64,000 nucleotides of DNA, taken from Corylus avellana (lineage: Eukaryota; Streptophyta; Magnoliopsida; Fagales; Betulaceae). Made by a program: the position numbers and the translations under genes. The stretch's first letter is position 1. Every line of letters begins with the position of its first letter. The DNA is taken from contig NC_081545.1 in the NCBI RefSeq assembly GCF_901000735.1, positions 20,174,100-20,238,099 on the forward strand, read 5' to 3'. Below, one piece after another: positions 23,143 to 34,170 of this stretch. The notes under the pieces are model-generated. The model had not been told where the DNA came from. It ran no database searches and saw only the letters and a program-made list of their open reading frames with translations.

Positions 23143-26100
23143 CCCTAATTTGAAACTCAAAGGAATTTCTACCGATTCCCAAGTTTCTTCTGCTTTTTAC
23201 TCTACTAGAAATCATCCCCTAATGGATGACGAAGGTAGATCTACTTCTCCTTCTGCTTCTGATTTTGATGCTCCTCTTCCCACTGCTCCTCATCAGTGTA
23301 ATGTCATCACCTCTACCTCCCCAATCAAAGATTTCTTTTCTGTCATTGATTGGCCTGCTTTATGAAAAGATTTTTTGTCAAAAGAAAACCGTGCTCTTCG
23401 GCATGCTTTTCAAAAGAAATACTTCTCCAAGGAACAAGATCTCATCAAGGTGAAATGGACTGAGATGATGATTGAGTCCCAAAAACATATTTTGTTTTTT
23501 GATTATCTTCAAAAACGTTTCCCTGTCGATAATGTTTTGAATGTTGTCAAAAAGAATTTTGTCAAAGAAGATAAATCTATTGTTAAATCTTCTCACCCTC
23601 CTCTTGAAAATACTCTTCTTGATGTCAACAAAATGGTTGTCAAATGTTCCCCTTTCAAAACTCATAATAAGGATCCTATTAATAACGATAGGAGAATTAT
23701 CGAACAAAATAATTTTTGTGCCCAATCTTTGCATATTTTAGGACAACAATTGGATCGTATCGAAGAGAAACTTCCCTCTCTCTCTTCTGATTCAAAAGTT
23801 TCCTCTGATCCTCCAAAGATTGAAAAACCCCTAATTTCTCTCCCTGATTTGTCAAAATCTTCTGGTTTAAAAACGACTTCTCAAATGAACCTTGAGAAAG
23901 TCAACAAATTACTTTCTGAATTAACCCATGCTCGTGCCAGTTCTTCTGGACAAAATTTTGTTATCAAAAAAGCTTCTTCTTCTGATTCTGAAACTTCTTC
24001 CCAAGAATCCACTGATTCTGACATTAGAATTCTAGAACAAAACTTTGGAAAGATTGGAATGGAGCCTAAACTCCAAAGGATCTATGACAGATCTAAACCC
24101 TTCAATCTTACAAAGAATTTTTATTCCAAACCTACTCCTCCTGATTTGCAATTCGAGGAAAGGTTTCTCCAATCCCAATTCTCTGTGTCTGCTGATAAAT
24201 TGTATGAATGGAATATTGACGATTTGTCTGAGCAAGAACTGCTCAATAAGATGAATCATATGTCCATGGTTGCAAATGCCTATCTCACGAATCACAATAA
24301 AAGCCAAGCTGATTTTATGGATTTACTTGCTATTGGTTTTTCTGGTACTTTGAGAAATTGGTGGGATAATTATCTCACTGAAGATCGAAGAGATCAAATC
24401 AGGAAAGCAGTAAAGAGTGATGAAGAAGGATTACCTATTTTCGATGAGAAAATTGGAATGGCTGAACCTGATGGCGCTAACTCTCTGATTTATACAATTA
24501 TCAAACATTTTGTCGGAACTCCTTCCAATATCACCTCCCGAATTTTTGATTATTTGAACAATCTTAGATGCCCTACTATGTCTGATTATAGATGGTATCA
24601 AGATGTCTTTCTTTCCCGTGTCATGGTTAGATCTGACAGTCAAAAACTTTATTGGAAAGAAAAGTTCATTGAGGGATTGCCTTCTTTATTTGCTCACAAA
24701 GTCAAAGATAAATTGATCAGTACTGACACTGGTCTCATCGATTTTGAAAATTTAACTTATGGTGATTTGTTTTCAACTGTCAAAAAACTTGGCATTAGGA
24801 TGTGCATCGATCAAAAGATGATCAGACAGCAGCTTAAAAACGCCAAGAAAGCTAAGTATGAAATGGGAAATTTCTGTGAACAGTTTGGATTACCTCCTAT
24901 GGCTCCCTCCAAAATGCATAGGAAGAAATCTAAAGCTCTCATGAAATCACCCCCTCCATATTACAATAGTAACAAGAGAAGAAAATTTAATAAACCTAAA
25001 TTTTCTAAACCTCCTCCTAAACGGAGACAACAATCTAAATTTGAAAAATATTTTTCAAAAAATAAATGTTTCAATTGCGGAGAAGAGGGACACTATGCTG
25101 ACAAGTGCCCAAAACCTCCCAAAAAGATTAAAAAAGAGATTAATGCTTTAAACATCAATAACGATGAAAATCAAAAATTCTTTCGAATTTTTCATAACAA
25201 TGCTTTTTCAGATTATTCCTCTGATAATGATTTTCTAGAATCCTCTGATTCTGACTATCGATCTGCATCAGAAATATCTGAAAGTTGTTTTCAAATTGGT
25301 TGCACTGATGCCTGCTGCAATTCAAAAACCTGCTCTGTTTTAACAAAATCAGAAGAACAAGAAGACTTGCTCCTAACCCTGATTTCAAAAATTGAAAACC
25401 CTGATTTGAAAGAAGAGTATCTTAAAAAAGTTAAGAAACTCATGACAAATGATGTGGTTGAAAAACCTGTCGGCACTATATCTCTTGAGGATACCTTAAA
25501 ACGATTTTCAAAACAAAAATCCAAGGTAGTTACTATCTCAGATTTGCAGCATGAGATTAGTACCATCAAGAAAGATATTGTCAACTTGCAAATTGCCTTT
25601 CAAAATGTAAAAAATGAAAATCAAGATTTACAACAAAAGCTTTTGCTTTTAAATCTTAAACAAATTTTTCCTGGAAGTATTTCAGATAACGAAATAACTT
25701 CTTCTGAGCATGATGATGAAGAATCCTGTCATAAATCTTTGTCCAAGGAGATTAAGATTGTCAGTATGATCAGCAAGTTTGTTCCTCTGAGATGGTATTC
25801 AAATGTCAGAATTCCCATTTCCCCTGATTATTCTTTTGATGTCTTTGCTTTGATTGATTCCGGTTCTGATTTAAATTGCATTCAAGAAGGTTTCATTCCC
25901 AGCAAATATTTTGAAAAATCCACACAACGGTTGCATTCAGCCAGTGGAAGCAAATTGCACATTGATTTTGAATTGAAAAATGCATATGTCTGTTTTGATA
26001 ATATTCATTTTCATATTCCTACTGTGCTTGTTAAAAATATGGGTGAAAGGGTAATTCTTGATATGCCTTTTCTTGCTTTGCTTTATCCATTTTCTGTTAA

Positions 26101-26356
26101 CGAAATTGGTGTTTTAACTGTTAAATTTGATGTTAATATTCAAATACCTTTTGCGTCAAAATTTAAAATTGATGTTAATAGGTTGGATATTAAGTTCAGG
26201 CAGTCCTTAGATCTAGAAACGGATGAGGACCCTATTACCATCAGAGTATTGTCCTGTCTAAACACCCACCTAACGGTCGTGTTTACCCAGAATTCTTTGA
26301 TCATACCTTTCCCTGTCATATGGCGCATATTATTATTTCTGTTTTACAAAGAATAA
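23090..26356 (+). pseudogene. capsid-like and aspartic protease part of the viral polyprotein
   Basis: The frame opens at 23090, is cut by TGA at 23363-23365, and then runs open from 23375 to 26356. The Lys-rich centre is followed by a zinc knuckle CFNCGEEGHYADKC (about 25066-25110), as in caulimovirid coat proteins. The retropepsin site ALIDSGSDLNCIQEG is at about 25847-25890 (Asp-Ser-Gly).
Near 26262 the protease region jumps to a short polymerase-end-like stretch in another frame (about 26262-26340). The polymerase and RNase H domains are therefore deleted, and the last 30 or so residues of the long frame are out-of-frame sequence. The length of this open frame suggests a fairly recent insertion. 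Confidence 0.75.
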
Positions 26357-26442
26357 TTTTAACGTTATTCTGCATTTATTTTATAAAGGTTTTTACCTTT
26401 TTGATTTTAATTATCTTCCTTTTGAATTTTTGCAGTGCCACC

Positions 26443-27734
26443 ATGGCCAACAAAAAAGATAAAGAGAAAATTGCTTCAAAAGCCCTGACTATAAAGTCAG
26501 AATCCTCCCCCCTGCTTCTTCCTTACCAATTTCATCTGTTGCCATAACCAACAGATTTGCTCCCTTTGCTCCCTCTTATGATTCCCAAATGACGTACTCC
26601 AGTACTCTTGCCTCCTCCTATGATCCTTTTGCTGATAAGCCCAGACCTCCCTTCATAAGACATGATAAAACGTCTGTCTTTAAATCTGAATACATGATTC
26701 TCCCTTACTATCAGAACTTGTTCTTTGTCGAACTTAATCGTTCTGCATCTTCTAACTCTCTCGGAGATATTGCCGTCTCCTATTTTCCCCCAAATTTCCA
26801 TTGGATTCTTGAACATCCACATAAGAATTTGGCTTTCTATTCTGCTGTTCTAAAGCAGACTGATTCTGTCTCTTTCAAATCTATTCCTGACAGGCTTAAT
26901 CCTAATAAGATACTTTATCATAGTGTCTATTTCAAACGGATTATTTCTGAAAAGGAATGGGGCACCCATCCTTCTATCACGAGATCCCTTAACGGATTCT
27001 CGATTCCTTGTACCTACTATGATTATGTCGATGCATGGTTTAAATTCTTACTTTACCAAACCTCTATCTTTGATCACTCTTGGTTTGTTAATTTCGATAA
27101 GAATTTTACCGGTATCATTCCCCTCTGGTTTGCCAGATGGTGGAACCAATTTGGTTTGATTCCTGATATCCTTCCCCTCCAACTAGTTGAAGCTTTCTAA
27201 CTATTTAAGAACAGCTACAAAGTTGATTCTTATGGTGCCAAGTTCCCAACTATTTTTTATTTTGTCAATAAATACAAAATTCCATGGATTCTAAAATGGA
27301 ATTATCACCTGGCCGATGACAAGATTCAACGACAATGGTTTATCAAATGGTGGGATAAATGCTCACTAACTGATGACATTGTCCTCTCTGTCAAAAGCAT
27401 GTCTCAGGCCCTCAAGGTCCCTGTCTCGCCACTAACGGCAAAACCCCATCTTCTTGTTACTCCCAGCATATTTTCTTCTCCAAAAGAAGAAAAAGAAGCT
27501 TCTCCTGTTTCTTCCCCTTCCTCTGCTTCTAGTTCTTCCAAGGAGATATCTTCCTCTAAAAAAGAGAAGTTAAAAGCCCTTCTTGCTGCTCTTGATGATG
27601 TTTCTGACGAAGAAGAGGAAAAGTCCGCAACGTCCCAGAAGCCTGTCCAGAGTTCTTTCCTGAATCCCCTCCAGAATCCCTACTATGAGGATACTCAAGA
27701 ATACTATCCTTATCCAGGGATTGAAGATATGTGA
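26443..27734 (+). pseudogene. downstream viral ORF, copy 1 (unknown function)
   Basis: Starts MANKKDKEKIASKAL at 26443. It is frame-shifted in a C run near 26510 and interrupted by TAA at 27198-27200, where copy 2 has CAA. The central part is Trp/Phe-rich (FARWWNQFGLIPDILP, then WFIKWWDK). The C-terminal third is Ser/Glu/Lys-rich, with LKALLAALDDV, and ends PYPGIEDM. I recognise no named domain. It may be the second ORF of florendovirus-like genomes or a transactivator-like protein. It lies between the polymerase relic and the promoter. Confidence 0.6.
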
Positions 27735-27889
27735 AGAGCCCATAACGGCTGTTTTTTTTTGTTTGGTCCCTAACGACCACTTTGTTTTCCAAAAGAACTG
27801 ATACAAATTCCACTGACGGTTTGTTCTCAGTTCACTGTCCCTAATGACAGCAAAGAAAATTGTGATCTTCTAACGGGTCACTATTTAGA

Positions 27890-28110
27890 TTGTCTTTGAA
27901 GTTACTGTGCAAAATCACTGTTCACTTTTACTGTTCATTGTCAGGACGACACTGCGCAGGATTACTGTTTAGACGCACTGTTCAACTTCACTGTTCATGT
28001 TTTGTCTACCGACACTACAGTGCCGACAGCTACTGTTCAATCAGGCGACTTTCACTGTTCAAGATTGGCATCGAATGTGCCTCTACTGTTCACATGTGAC
28101 CGTTCTGACG
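27890..28110 (+). promoter_or_regulatory. CACTGTTCA-rich upstream region and as-1-like motif of the viral promoter
   Basis: About ten copies of ACTGTTCA or close variants (TTACTGTGCA, CACTGTTCAC, TACTGTTCAA) lie in some 220 bp. They end with TGACC-GTTC-TGACG at 28097-28110, which resembles the paired TGACG motifs of the CaMV 35S as-1 element. The TATA box follows 63 bp downstream. A second copy without TATA is at about 30090-30310. Confidence 0.55.
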
Positions 28111-28172
28111 CGGCGCCTGCTTTTACTATTTTGTAATTGATTGTATTTTGTCTTTATGTTTTATGCTCAGCC

Positions 28173-28179
28173 TATATAA
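28173..28179 (+). promoter_or_regulatory. TATA box of the viral promoter
   Basis: TATATAA within GCCTATATAACGGGC. A purine- and pyrimidine-rich leader with repeated CAGAG words follows (28205-28250), and the primer site comes 354 bp later. This is the layout of a pararetroviral pregenomic RNA promoter. Confidence 0.65.
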
Positions 28180-28532
28180 CGGGCTCCCCTCTCCCATTGT
28201 AAGGCAGAGTTTTTCAGAGAGCTTTCTCAGAGTTTTCCTCAGAGCTCGAAATCCTCTTGCTATTCCCCTATCTTTGCTCCCTTACTTCAGTAAGCACTAA
28301 CGCTTTCTTTTGTAAGCCTATCTTTAATCTGTAACGATTTTAAACTCTTTAACGAGTTTTTGTCTAGATTTGTTTATCTTCTATCTGTCTTTATATCTTT
28401 GATTTATCAACTGTCATACCGCCTTCTTGGACGGTTTTACTTGCTTTGATCTATATCTATACTGCATGTACATCACTCTCCCCTATCCCTTGCATCTATA
28501 TGCATACTGCGCTTCTACCCCTCCCCTTCTTT

Positions 28533-28545
28533 TGGTATCAGAGCC
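28533..28545 (+). other. tRNA-Met primer-binding site, pararetrovirus copy 2
   Basis: TGGTATCAGAGCC preceded by leader sequence. About 45 bases after it the viral order breaks, at a TCCTT microhomology where an inverted movement-protein piece begins. Confidence 0.85.
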
Positions 28546-28588
28546 ATAAGAGTTGCGATCTCTTTGCTGCTTGATGTACACCCTGCTC

Positions 28589-28952
28589 TCCTTCGTTCGT
28601 TAACAAACAGAGGCCTTTCAAACAGCGGACGTTCAATCCTGCTAGAAAGTCCTAAATCAGAAAAATTGATTTTGACAGATCCATCCATATATTGTTGGAT
28701 ATAATCAAGATTAGAGGCATCGTTTACTACTCGAGAAGGTTTTGTAACACCTTCCAAAAGCCACTCGTTGGGGAGGTCAATCTCATCCCAGCGAATCATT
28801 TTTGGAGTTTTGATATTTGCATTCTGAGTAGAACTTTGAATTAACAAAGTTGATTCACCTGGATTCTTGATCACAGCTTGTGGATCTAGATTTGTCTTCA
28901 TCAATTTATAATAAACACGATAGATGATAGCAAGGGGTCTGCTACCTTCTTC
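28589..28952 (-). pseudogene. inverted fragment of the viral movement-protein gene
   Basis: Reverse complement of about 22683-23049, nearly identical. On the minus strand the open frame 28904-28515 runs out of this fragment into the complement of the leader, so it is a chimera rather than a gene. The junctions share short words with both partners (TCCTT at the left). Confidence 0.85.
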
Positions 28953-29934
28953 CGATATTGCTGTCTCCTATTTTCCCCCAAATTTCCATTGGATTCCTGA
29001 ACATCCACATAAGAATTTGGCTTTCTATTCTGCTGTTCTAAAGCAGACTGATTCTGTCTCTTTCAAATCTATTCCTGACAGGCTTAATCCTAATAAGATA
29101 CTTTATCATAGTGTCTATTTCAAACGGATTATTTCTGAAGAGGAATGGGGCACCCATCCTTCTGTCACGAGATCCCTTAACGGATTCTCGATTCCTTGTA
29201 CCTACTATGATTATGTCGATGCATGGTTTAAATTCTTACTTTACCAAACCTCTATCTTTGATCACTCTTGGTTTGTTAATTTCGATAAGAATTTTACCGG
29301 TATCATTCCCCTCTGGTTTGCCAGATGGTGGAACCAATTTGGTTTGATTCCTGATATCCTTCCCCTCCAACTAGTTGAAGCTTTCCAACTATTTAAGAAC
29401 AGTTACAAAGTTGATTCTTATGGTGCCAAGTTCCCAACTATTCTTTATTTTGTCAATAAATACAAAATTCCATGGATTCTAAAATGGAATTATCACCTGG
29501 CCGATGACAAGTTTCAACGACAATAGTTTATCAAATGGTGGGATAAATGATCACTAACTGATGACATTGTCCTCTCTGTCAAAAGCATGTCTCAGGCCCT
29601 CAAGGCCCCTGTCTCGCCATTAACGGCAAAACCCCCTCTTCTTGTTACTCCCAGCATATTTTCTTCTCCAAAAGAAGAAAAAGAAGCTTCTCCTGTTTCT
29701 TCCCCTTCCTCTACTTCTAGTTCTTCCAAGAAGATATCTTTCTCTAAAAAAGAGAAGTTAAAAGCCCTTCTTGCTGCTCTTGATGATGTTTATGACGAAG
29801 AAGACGAAAAGTCCGCAACATCCCAGAAGCCTGTCCAGAAGCCTGTCCAGAGTTCTTTCCTGAATCCCCTCCAGAATCCCTACTATGAGGATACTCAAGA
29901 ATACTATCCTTATCCAGGGATTGAAGATATATGA
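28953..29934 (+). pseudogene. downstream viral ORF, copy 2 (5'-truncated)
   Basis: Direct copy of 26766-27734 starting inside the ORF at DIAVSYFPPNFHW. It lacks the first copy's stop at 27198 but has its own: TAG at 29524-29526 where copy 1 has TGG, and a TGA shortly after where copy 1 has TGC. It also carries a 12-bp in-frame duplication (KPVQ repeated) near 29830. The start codon region is missing. Confidence 0.75.
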
Positions 29935-30353
29935 AGAGCCCATAACGGCTGTTTTGTTTTGTTTGGTCCCTAACGACCACTTTGTTTTCCAAAAGAACTG
30001 ATACAAATTCCACTGACGGTTTGTTCTCAGTTCACTGTCCCTAACGACAGCAAAGAAAATTGTGATCTTCTAACGGGTCACTGTTTAGATTGTCTTCGAA
30101 GTTACTGTGCAAAATCACTGTTCACTTTTACTGTTCATTGTCCGGACGACACTGCGCAGGATTACTGTTCAGACTCACTATTCAACTTCACTGTTCATGT
30201 TTTGTCTGCCGACACTACAGTGCCGACAGCTACTGTTCAATCAGGCGACTTTCACTGTTCAAGATTGGCATCGAACGTGCTTCTACTGTTCACATGTGAC
30301 CGTTCTGACGCGGCGCCTGCTTTTACTATTTTGTAATTGATTGTATTTTGTCT
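29935..30353 (+). promoter_or_regulatory. second copy of the viral intergenic region, lacking the TATA box
   Basis: Matches 27735-28153 including the ACTGTTCA repeats and TGACG. It ends at TGTATTTTGTCT, 20 bp short of where the TATA box stands in copy 1. This is the right edge of the integrant. Confidence 0.7.
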
Positions 30354-31937
30354 AGGATGTGGAAGCATGTTGAAATGTTAGTTAAGTTGGTTTGTTTGTT
30401 GGAAGCATATATGGCTTGCTTGTTAGTGGTTTGCTGGTAGCACTAGTGTTGTTGTGTGGAAAATGCCTCTCCTTGCCTCGTATGGTGCCTTTTGAGGGAA
30501 ATGAATGATAAAAAAATTTGAGGACTGGGAGAGGATATTGAAGGAACTTGAGTCATTTTTCTTCTATATTCTTTATCTTTGGATGGTACTTGTATTTATT
30601 TCTCCCTTGGTGCTCAAGTATCAAGATTTTCTTTTTTCTTTTTCTCCAAGCTACCTAGTGTGTATTCTAGTATACTTGAGATGCCTTACAAAAAATCAAA
30701 ATTTTTTTTAAAAAAATATTTCCATTCAAATCATATTAACCTATAAAAATTAATTTTTACTCACAACATAAAATATCTTCAAAAAATTAATCTAAAAATT
30801 TGACTTCTTATGAAGTTTCAACACCAATGGGACCTCGTTAGGACTCGCCATAAACACACAAGCACTTGTCCTATCCCGATGATGTCCCAGCGATATCCCA
30901 ATTATCGAGTCCTGGCAAGTTCTCGACCAAGTCTTGGTGATTTCAAACCGAGCTCCAATCAGGTTCTAGCAAGTCCTAGTGGTAGCCCCACTAGGTCTCG
31001 ATGGTGTCCCAACCATGTCCCGGTAGGGTCCTGATTGTGTTCTGACCGAGTCCTGGCGGGTTCTTGGCTGTGTCCCAACTGGGTCTTGACAGTGTCCCAA
31101 CAGAGTCTTAATGATTGGAGAATGAAAAGTTCAAACTCTAAAAATGATTTATGATTTTTCAAAATAGAAATCATTTTATAGAAATTAAAGAAACTTTTTC
31201 TGCCAACCTAAAAACATTTTCTATTAACTATTATTTTTCGTTACATTAAACACCAAAAAAATATGAAAAATATTTACACAAATCGTTTTAGGCTTAAATA
31301 AAGGTAGCCTTACTTAAAAATAGTCTATGGAGATTGAACTCGAAATATTCTTACCGCAGCCTTGTAGACTTCTTTGACCATATTCTGCTCGTGATATTGC
31401 ATAGGGAATGTGCCAAAACCATGAATTTGAGAATGTTTTACTCAAACCAAAAACTGACCTCAAAATACTGGCCTCAAAATCTGAAATAAAAGTAGTTTGT
31501 AATTTTCGGTGTTGGAATTTATCTTCATGCTAACGACATCCTTTTAAATGATTTACGATCATAAGATTTTGTTTCAAATAGCTAAGAGACAACGTCACAA
31601 GGATAGTGACATTTTGTTTGAGAGTAAAAAAAAATTATTATTTTAACATAGTTAGAGTTTAGAAATTTGTTTGATGTATTTTCCTCCTTTTGTGTAGACA
31701 TGTAAAAAAAAAAAAAAAAAAGTTTTAAAATCTGTTTGGGCATTTTTGTCTTTTAAATATGTTAATTACTTTTTTGCCCCTTCTAAATTGTAAAGAGTTG
31801 AAAGAATTCATCTGATCCACAGTAATTTTTCTTGTGCCCGTGTTGTTACCGTTATACCTTTATAGATTGTAAAGAGTTGAACAACTGTTTTAAGACGCTT
31901 TGTCTTTTCATCTAAAGCGGTAGAGCCAGCTAGAGAG
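30354..31937. other. intergenic region
   Basis: No gene recognised. The stretch at 31315-31370 (TAGTCTATGGAGATTGAACT) matches 20770-20815. The degenerate minisatellite at 30880-31110 is listed separately. Confidence 0.5.
30880..31110. repeat. degenerate minisatellite, unit about 10-11 bp
   Basis: Loose repeats of GAGTCCTGGC, GGGTTCTTGG, TGTCCCAACT and similar words. The short open frames here come from this repeat and are not considered genes. Confidence 0.6.
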
Positions 31938-32020
31938 TTTAACGGCTGTTTGAGATTGTGGTTTTCATAAGTGTGGTTTTAAAAATAATATTTTTAAAAT
32001 TATTATTTTTTAAAAATCTT

Positions 32021-32054
<34 letters not shown>

Positions 32055-32205
32055 GTGAAATTGAAATTTTGGTTTAAATTTATTTTTTTTTTCAAAGAAG
32101 CACCCCTTAACCTTCTTATGAAAATTGCATATTTGTTTTTTTATTTTAGATTAAGTGTTTTTTAAATTGCAATGTCAAACGCCTTACGCAATCTAAAATG
32201 CACAT
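31938..32205. mobile_element. decayed MITE related to 372-887
   Basis: Shares GAAGCACCCCTTAACC and a following CTTATGAAAATTGCA with the inner right half of the 372-887 MITE. Terminal GGCTGTTTGAGATTGTGG is a weak match to the inverted right end. An (AT)n run of about 30 bp is embedded (32018-32052). Ends are approximate. Confidence 0.4.
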
Positions 32206-32233
32206 TTAGTGGAGCTGACCAGACAGTCTTCTA

Positions 32234-32414
32234 CGAGTAATTCTATAAGTCTTCTTAAAGTCCTCCTAGAATCATCCAAAATGGGATGTGCCTTTTAAAA
32301 TCACCAATGGATCAAAGTTCAATACATCACGTCTCAAATTTAACAATAATTTTAAAAGCCACATTACATTTGAGAACTTAAAAATAACTCTAGGAAGACA
32401 TATAACATTACTCG
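32234..32414. mobile_element. 181-bp MITE (hAT- or Mutator-like)
   Basis: Left end CGAGTAATTCTATAAGTCTTC and right end GAAGACATATAACATTACTCG are inverted copies. It is flanked by TCTTCTA on both sides (32227-32233 and 32415-32421); whether the duplication is 7 or 8 bp depends on where the terminus is set. Confidence 0.65.
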
Positions 32415-33009
32415 TCTTCTAATGGCTCAATTTCTTCACCATCACTCTGCAAAAGAAAATCAACCTTTCAATTTTTCATGGGCACCGAACGTTACTGTTA
32501 TATCCTTTATAGATTGTAAAGGGAAGGAGTATTCTTTAGGTGTTTTTGACCTTTTCCTTCAACATCTGTACAACTTCTAGAATTTAAACAAACGCTCGAT
32601 TTTTATTTTTTATTTTTTCCTTTGCTGTCCATCGTCTTCTGTAACTGCTACAGTGAGAGAGTGGAAGAAATCTGTGTAATGAATTTGTTTTGAGGGAGTG
32701 AAAGGGCGAGACACTGAGGCGGGAGAGACAGAGGAGCGCTCCTATTTCTTTCTTATAAGTGATTCATTTTCTCTGTATTCTTCTTCTACCCTCCTAATTT
32801 CTAAAATTATTATTCAATTTTTATATCTATAAAAAAATAAAGGAAAATAATAAAATTCATTTATTTTTTCAACTGTTTTCTAACCATTTTCATTGTAAAT
32901 AGATGAATTCATCATTGAATTTGTGTACCGTCCACATGAGTCCACAAATCTAATAGTTATTCTATTGAAATTAAGTAAAAAAAAATATTAAAAAAATAGT
33001 TTAAAGATA
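32415..33009. other. intergenic region
   Basis: No gene seen. TTAAAGATA at 33001-33009 is the left 9-bp target duplication of the Mutator-like element. Confidence 0.5.
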
Positions 33010-33562
33010 GGGTTAAATACTAAAAACCCCATAGGGTTTGAAGTCTTTATTTTTTGCCCCCTAAATTTTCATTTTTATCATAAGAGGTACATGTGGTTTT
33101 CATAAAGACGAAAATAGTACTTCCGTCAAAATTCCGTCCAAAACTTTAGGGAATGCCACGTCAGCACCAATCACATTGCGCCACATGTTGTATAATTAAT
33201 TTTTTGATTTTTTTTTTTTTTTAAAAAAAAAGAATTAAAAATATTAACAAATTATTTTTTTCGAAAAAAAAAAAGAAAAAAAAAATTAAAAATTTTGGGG
33301 TGGCCGTAATCACCCCCTTGACCATTGTAAATGATAAATACTCTTATAAGATAATTTTCAGTCTTATCTCAACAGACTTAAGATAACAAGCTATATTTTA
33401 GATTATCAGATGCAGTTTTGGGCAACACAGAGGATAAATGAGACTCGATTGCAAACGGAGAGACATATGGAGGTGGACAACTAGGAGAGACCTTGACTGG
33501 GAGCTTATATAGCCCACGATCATTTAGGCCTTGAAGAAGAATTTCCCCCGACCCCTGTTCCT

Positions 33563-34170
33563 TTACAAAAAAATACCAAGGATGAAACTCAATGAAAGTA
33601 TTAGTTTCAAAAGTGAATTTATGAACAGATAGTAAATTTTTTGTGATGGATGAAACATGTAAACATTTTGCAACAAAAAAGATGCATTAGGAGAGGATAG
33701 ATGGGCGTCACCCGTGTTTTGAATAGTTAAACCCGTACCATTACTCATATGGACTAGGTTAGATCCGGTGTAGTTGATGGATCGGTGATTGAGATTATTG
33801 AAATTGGATGTGAGGTGATGAGTGGTACTGGAATCGGGGTACCAATTTTGGTCTAGGCCGCCTGATGGAGCTGAGAAGTTGGCTTGCATGATGGGATGAG
33901 GCTCTCGGGTGGTGATATGCTCTTCATAGCGTTGATAGCAATCAATTGCAACATGACCCAAACGATTACAAATCTGGCAAAGAGGACGTGTGGATGAGTA
34001 GCCACAACCATTTGGAAAGGAGCCATGGTAGCATCCACTGTGGAGGGAGGAGCCACAGTCGGAGTTGTTGAAGTAGCCTCCACGGTTGCCACGCCCACCG
34101 CGGTAAGGTGGGTTTCAGGAGGCAAAATGCACGGCTGCCATTGATGAAGGGCAGTAGGTATTAACGTGAG
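33563..34170 (-). pseudogene. copia gag/protease relic
   Basis: Minus strand, two frames. It carries a zinc-knuckle relic (C-x2-C-x4-H then DC, ending GHVAIDCYQRY) and a protease-like WYPDSSTTHHLTSNFNNL, in which the usual Asp-Ser-Gly is DSS. Frames are broken; no complete product is possible. Confidence 0.65.

Larger units (their letters stand above)
21599..30353 (+). mobile_element. rearranged endogenous pararetrovirus (Caulimoviridae, florendovirus-like)
   Basis: An integrated, defective viral sequence. The order fits a circular pararetroviral genome: tRNA-Met primer site (21708), leader, movement protein, coat-like region with CCHC knuckle, aspartic protease, a polymerase tail, a downstream ORF of unknown role, intergenic promoter, then a second primer site (28533).
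The left edge is a TA dinucleotide run followed by an 82-bp piece of the capsid region (21617-21698, same as 24469-24540) fused to the primer site. After the second primer site comes an inverted movement-protein piece (28589-28952), then a second copy of the downstream ORF and promoter (28953-30353).
The reverse transcriptase and most of the RNase H are missing. Florendovirus placement is inferred from the MP-CP-AP order in one original frame, a downstream ORF, and the TA-rich target. Stop codons, frameshifts and the deletion make it non-functional. Confidence 0.88.

Noticed and set aside
28515..28904. 129-codon minus-strand frame as a separate gene
   Set aside because: It is an inverted piece of the viral movement gene running into complemented leader sequence, so a chimera made by rearrangement.
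30810..31174. Frames in the degenerate 10-11-bp repeat
   Set aside because: Repeat-driven open frames on both strands with no conserved protein.
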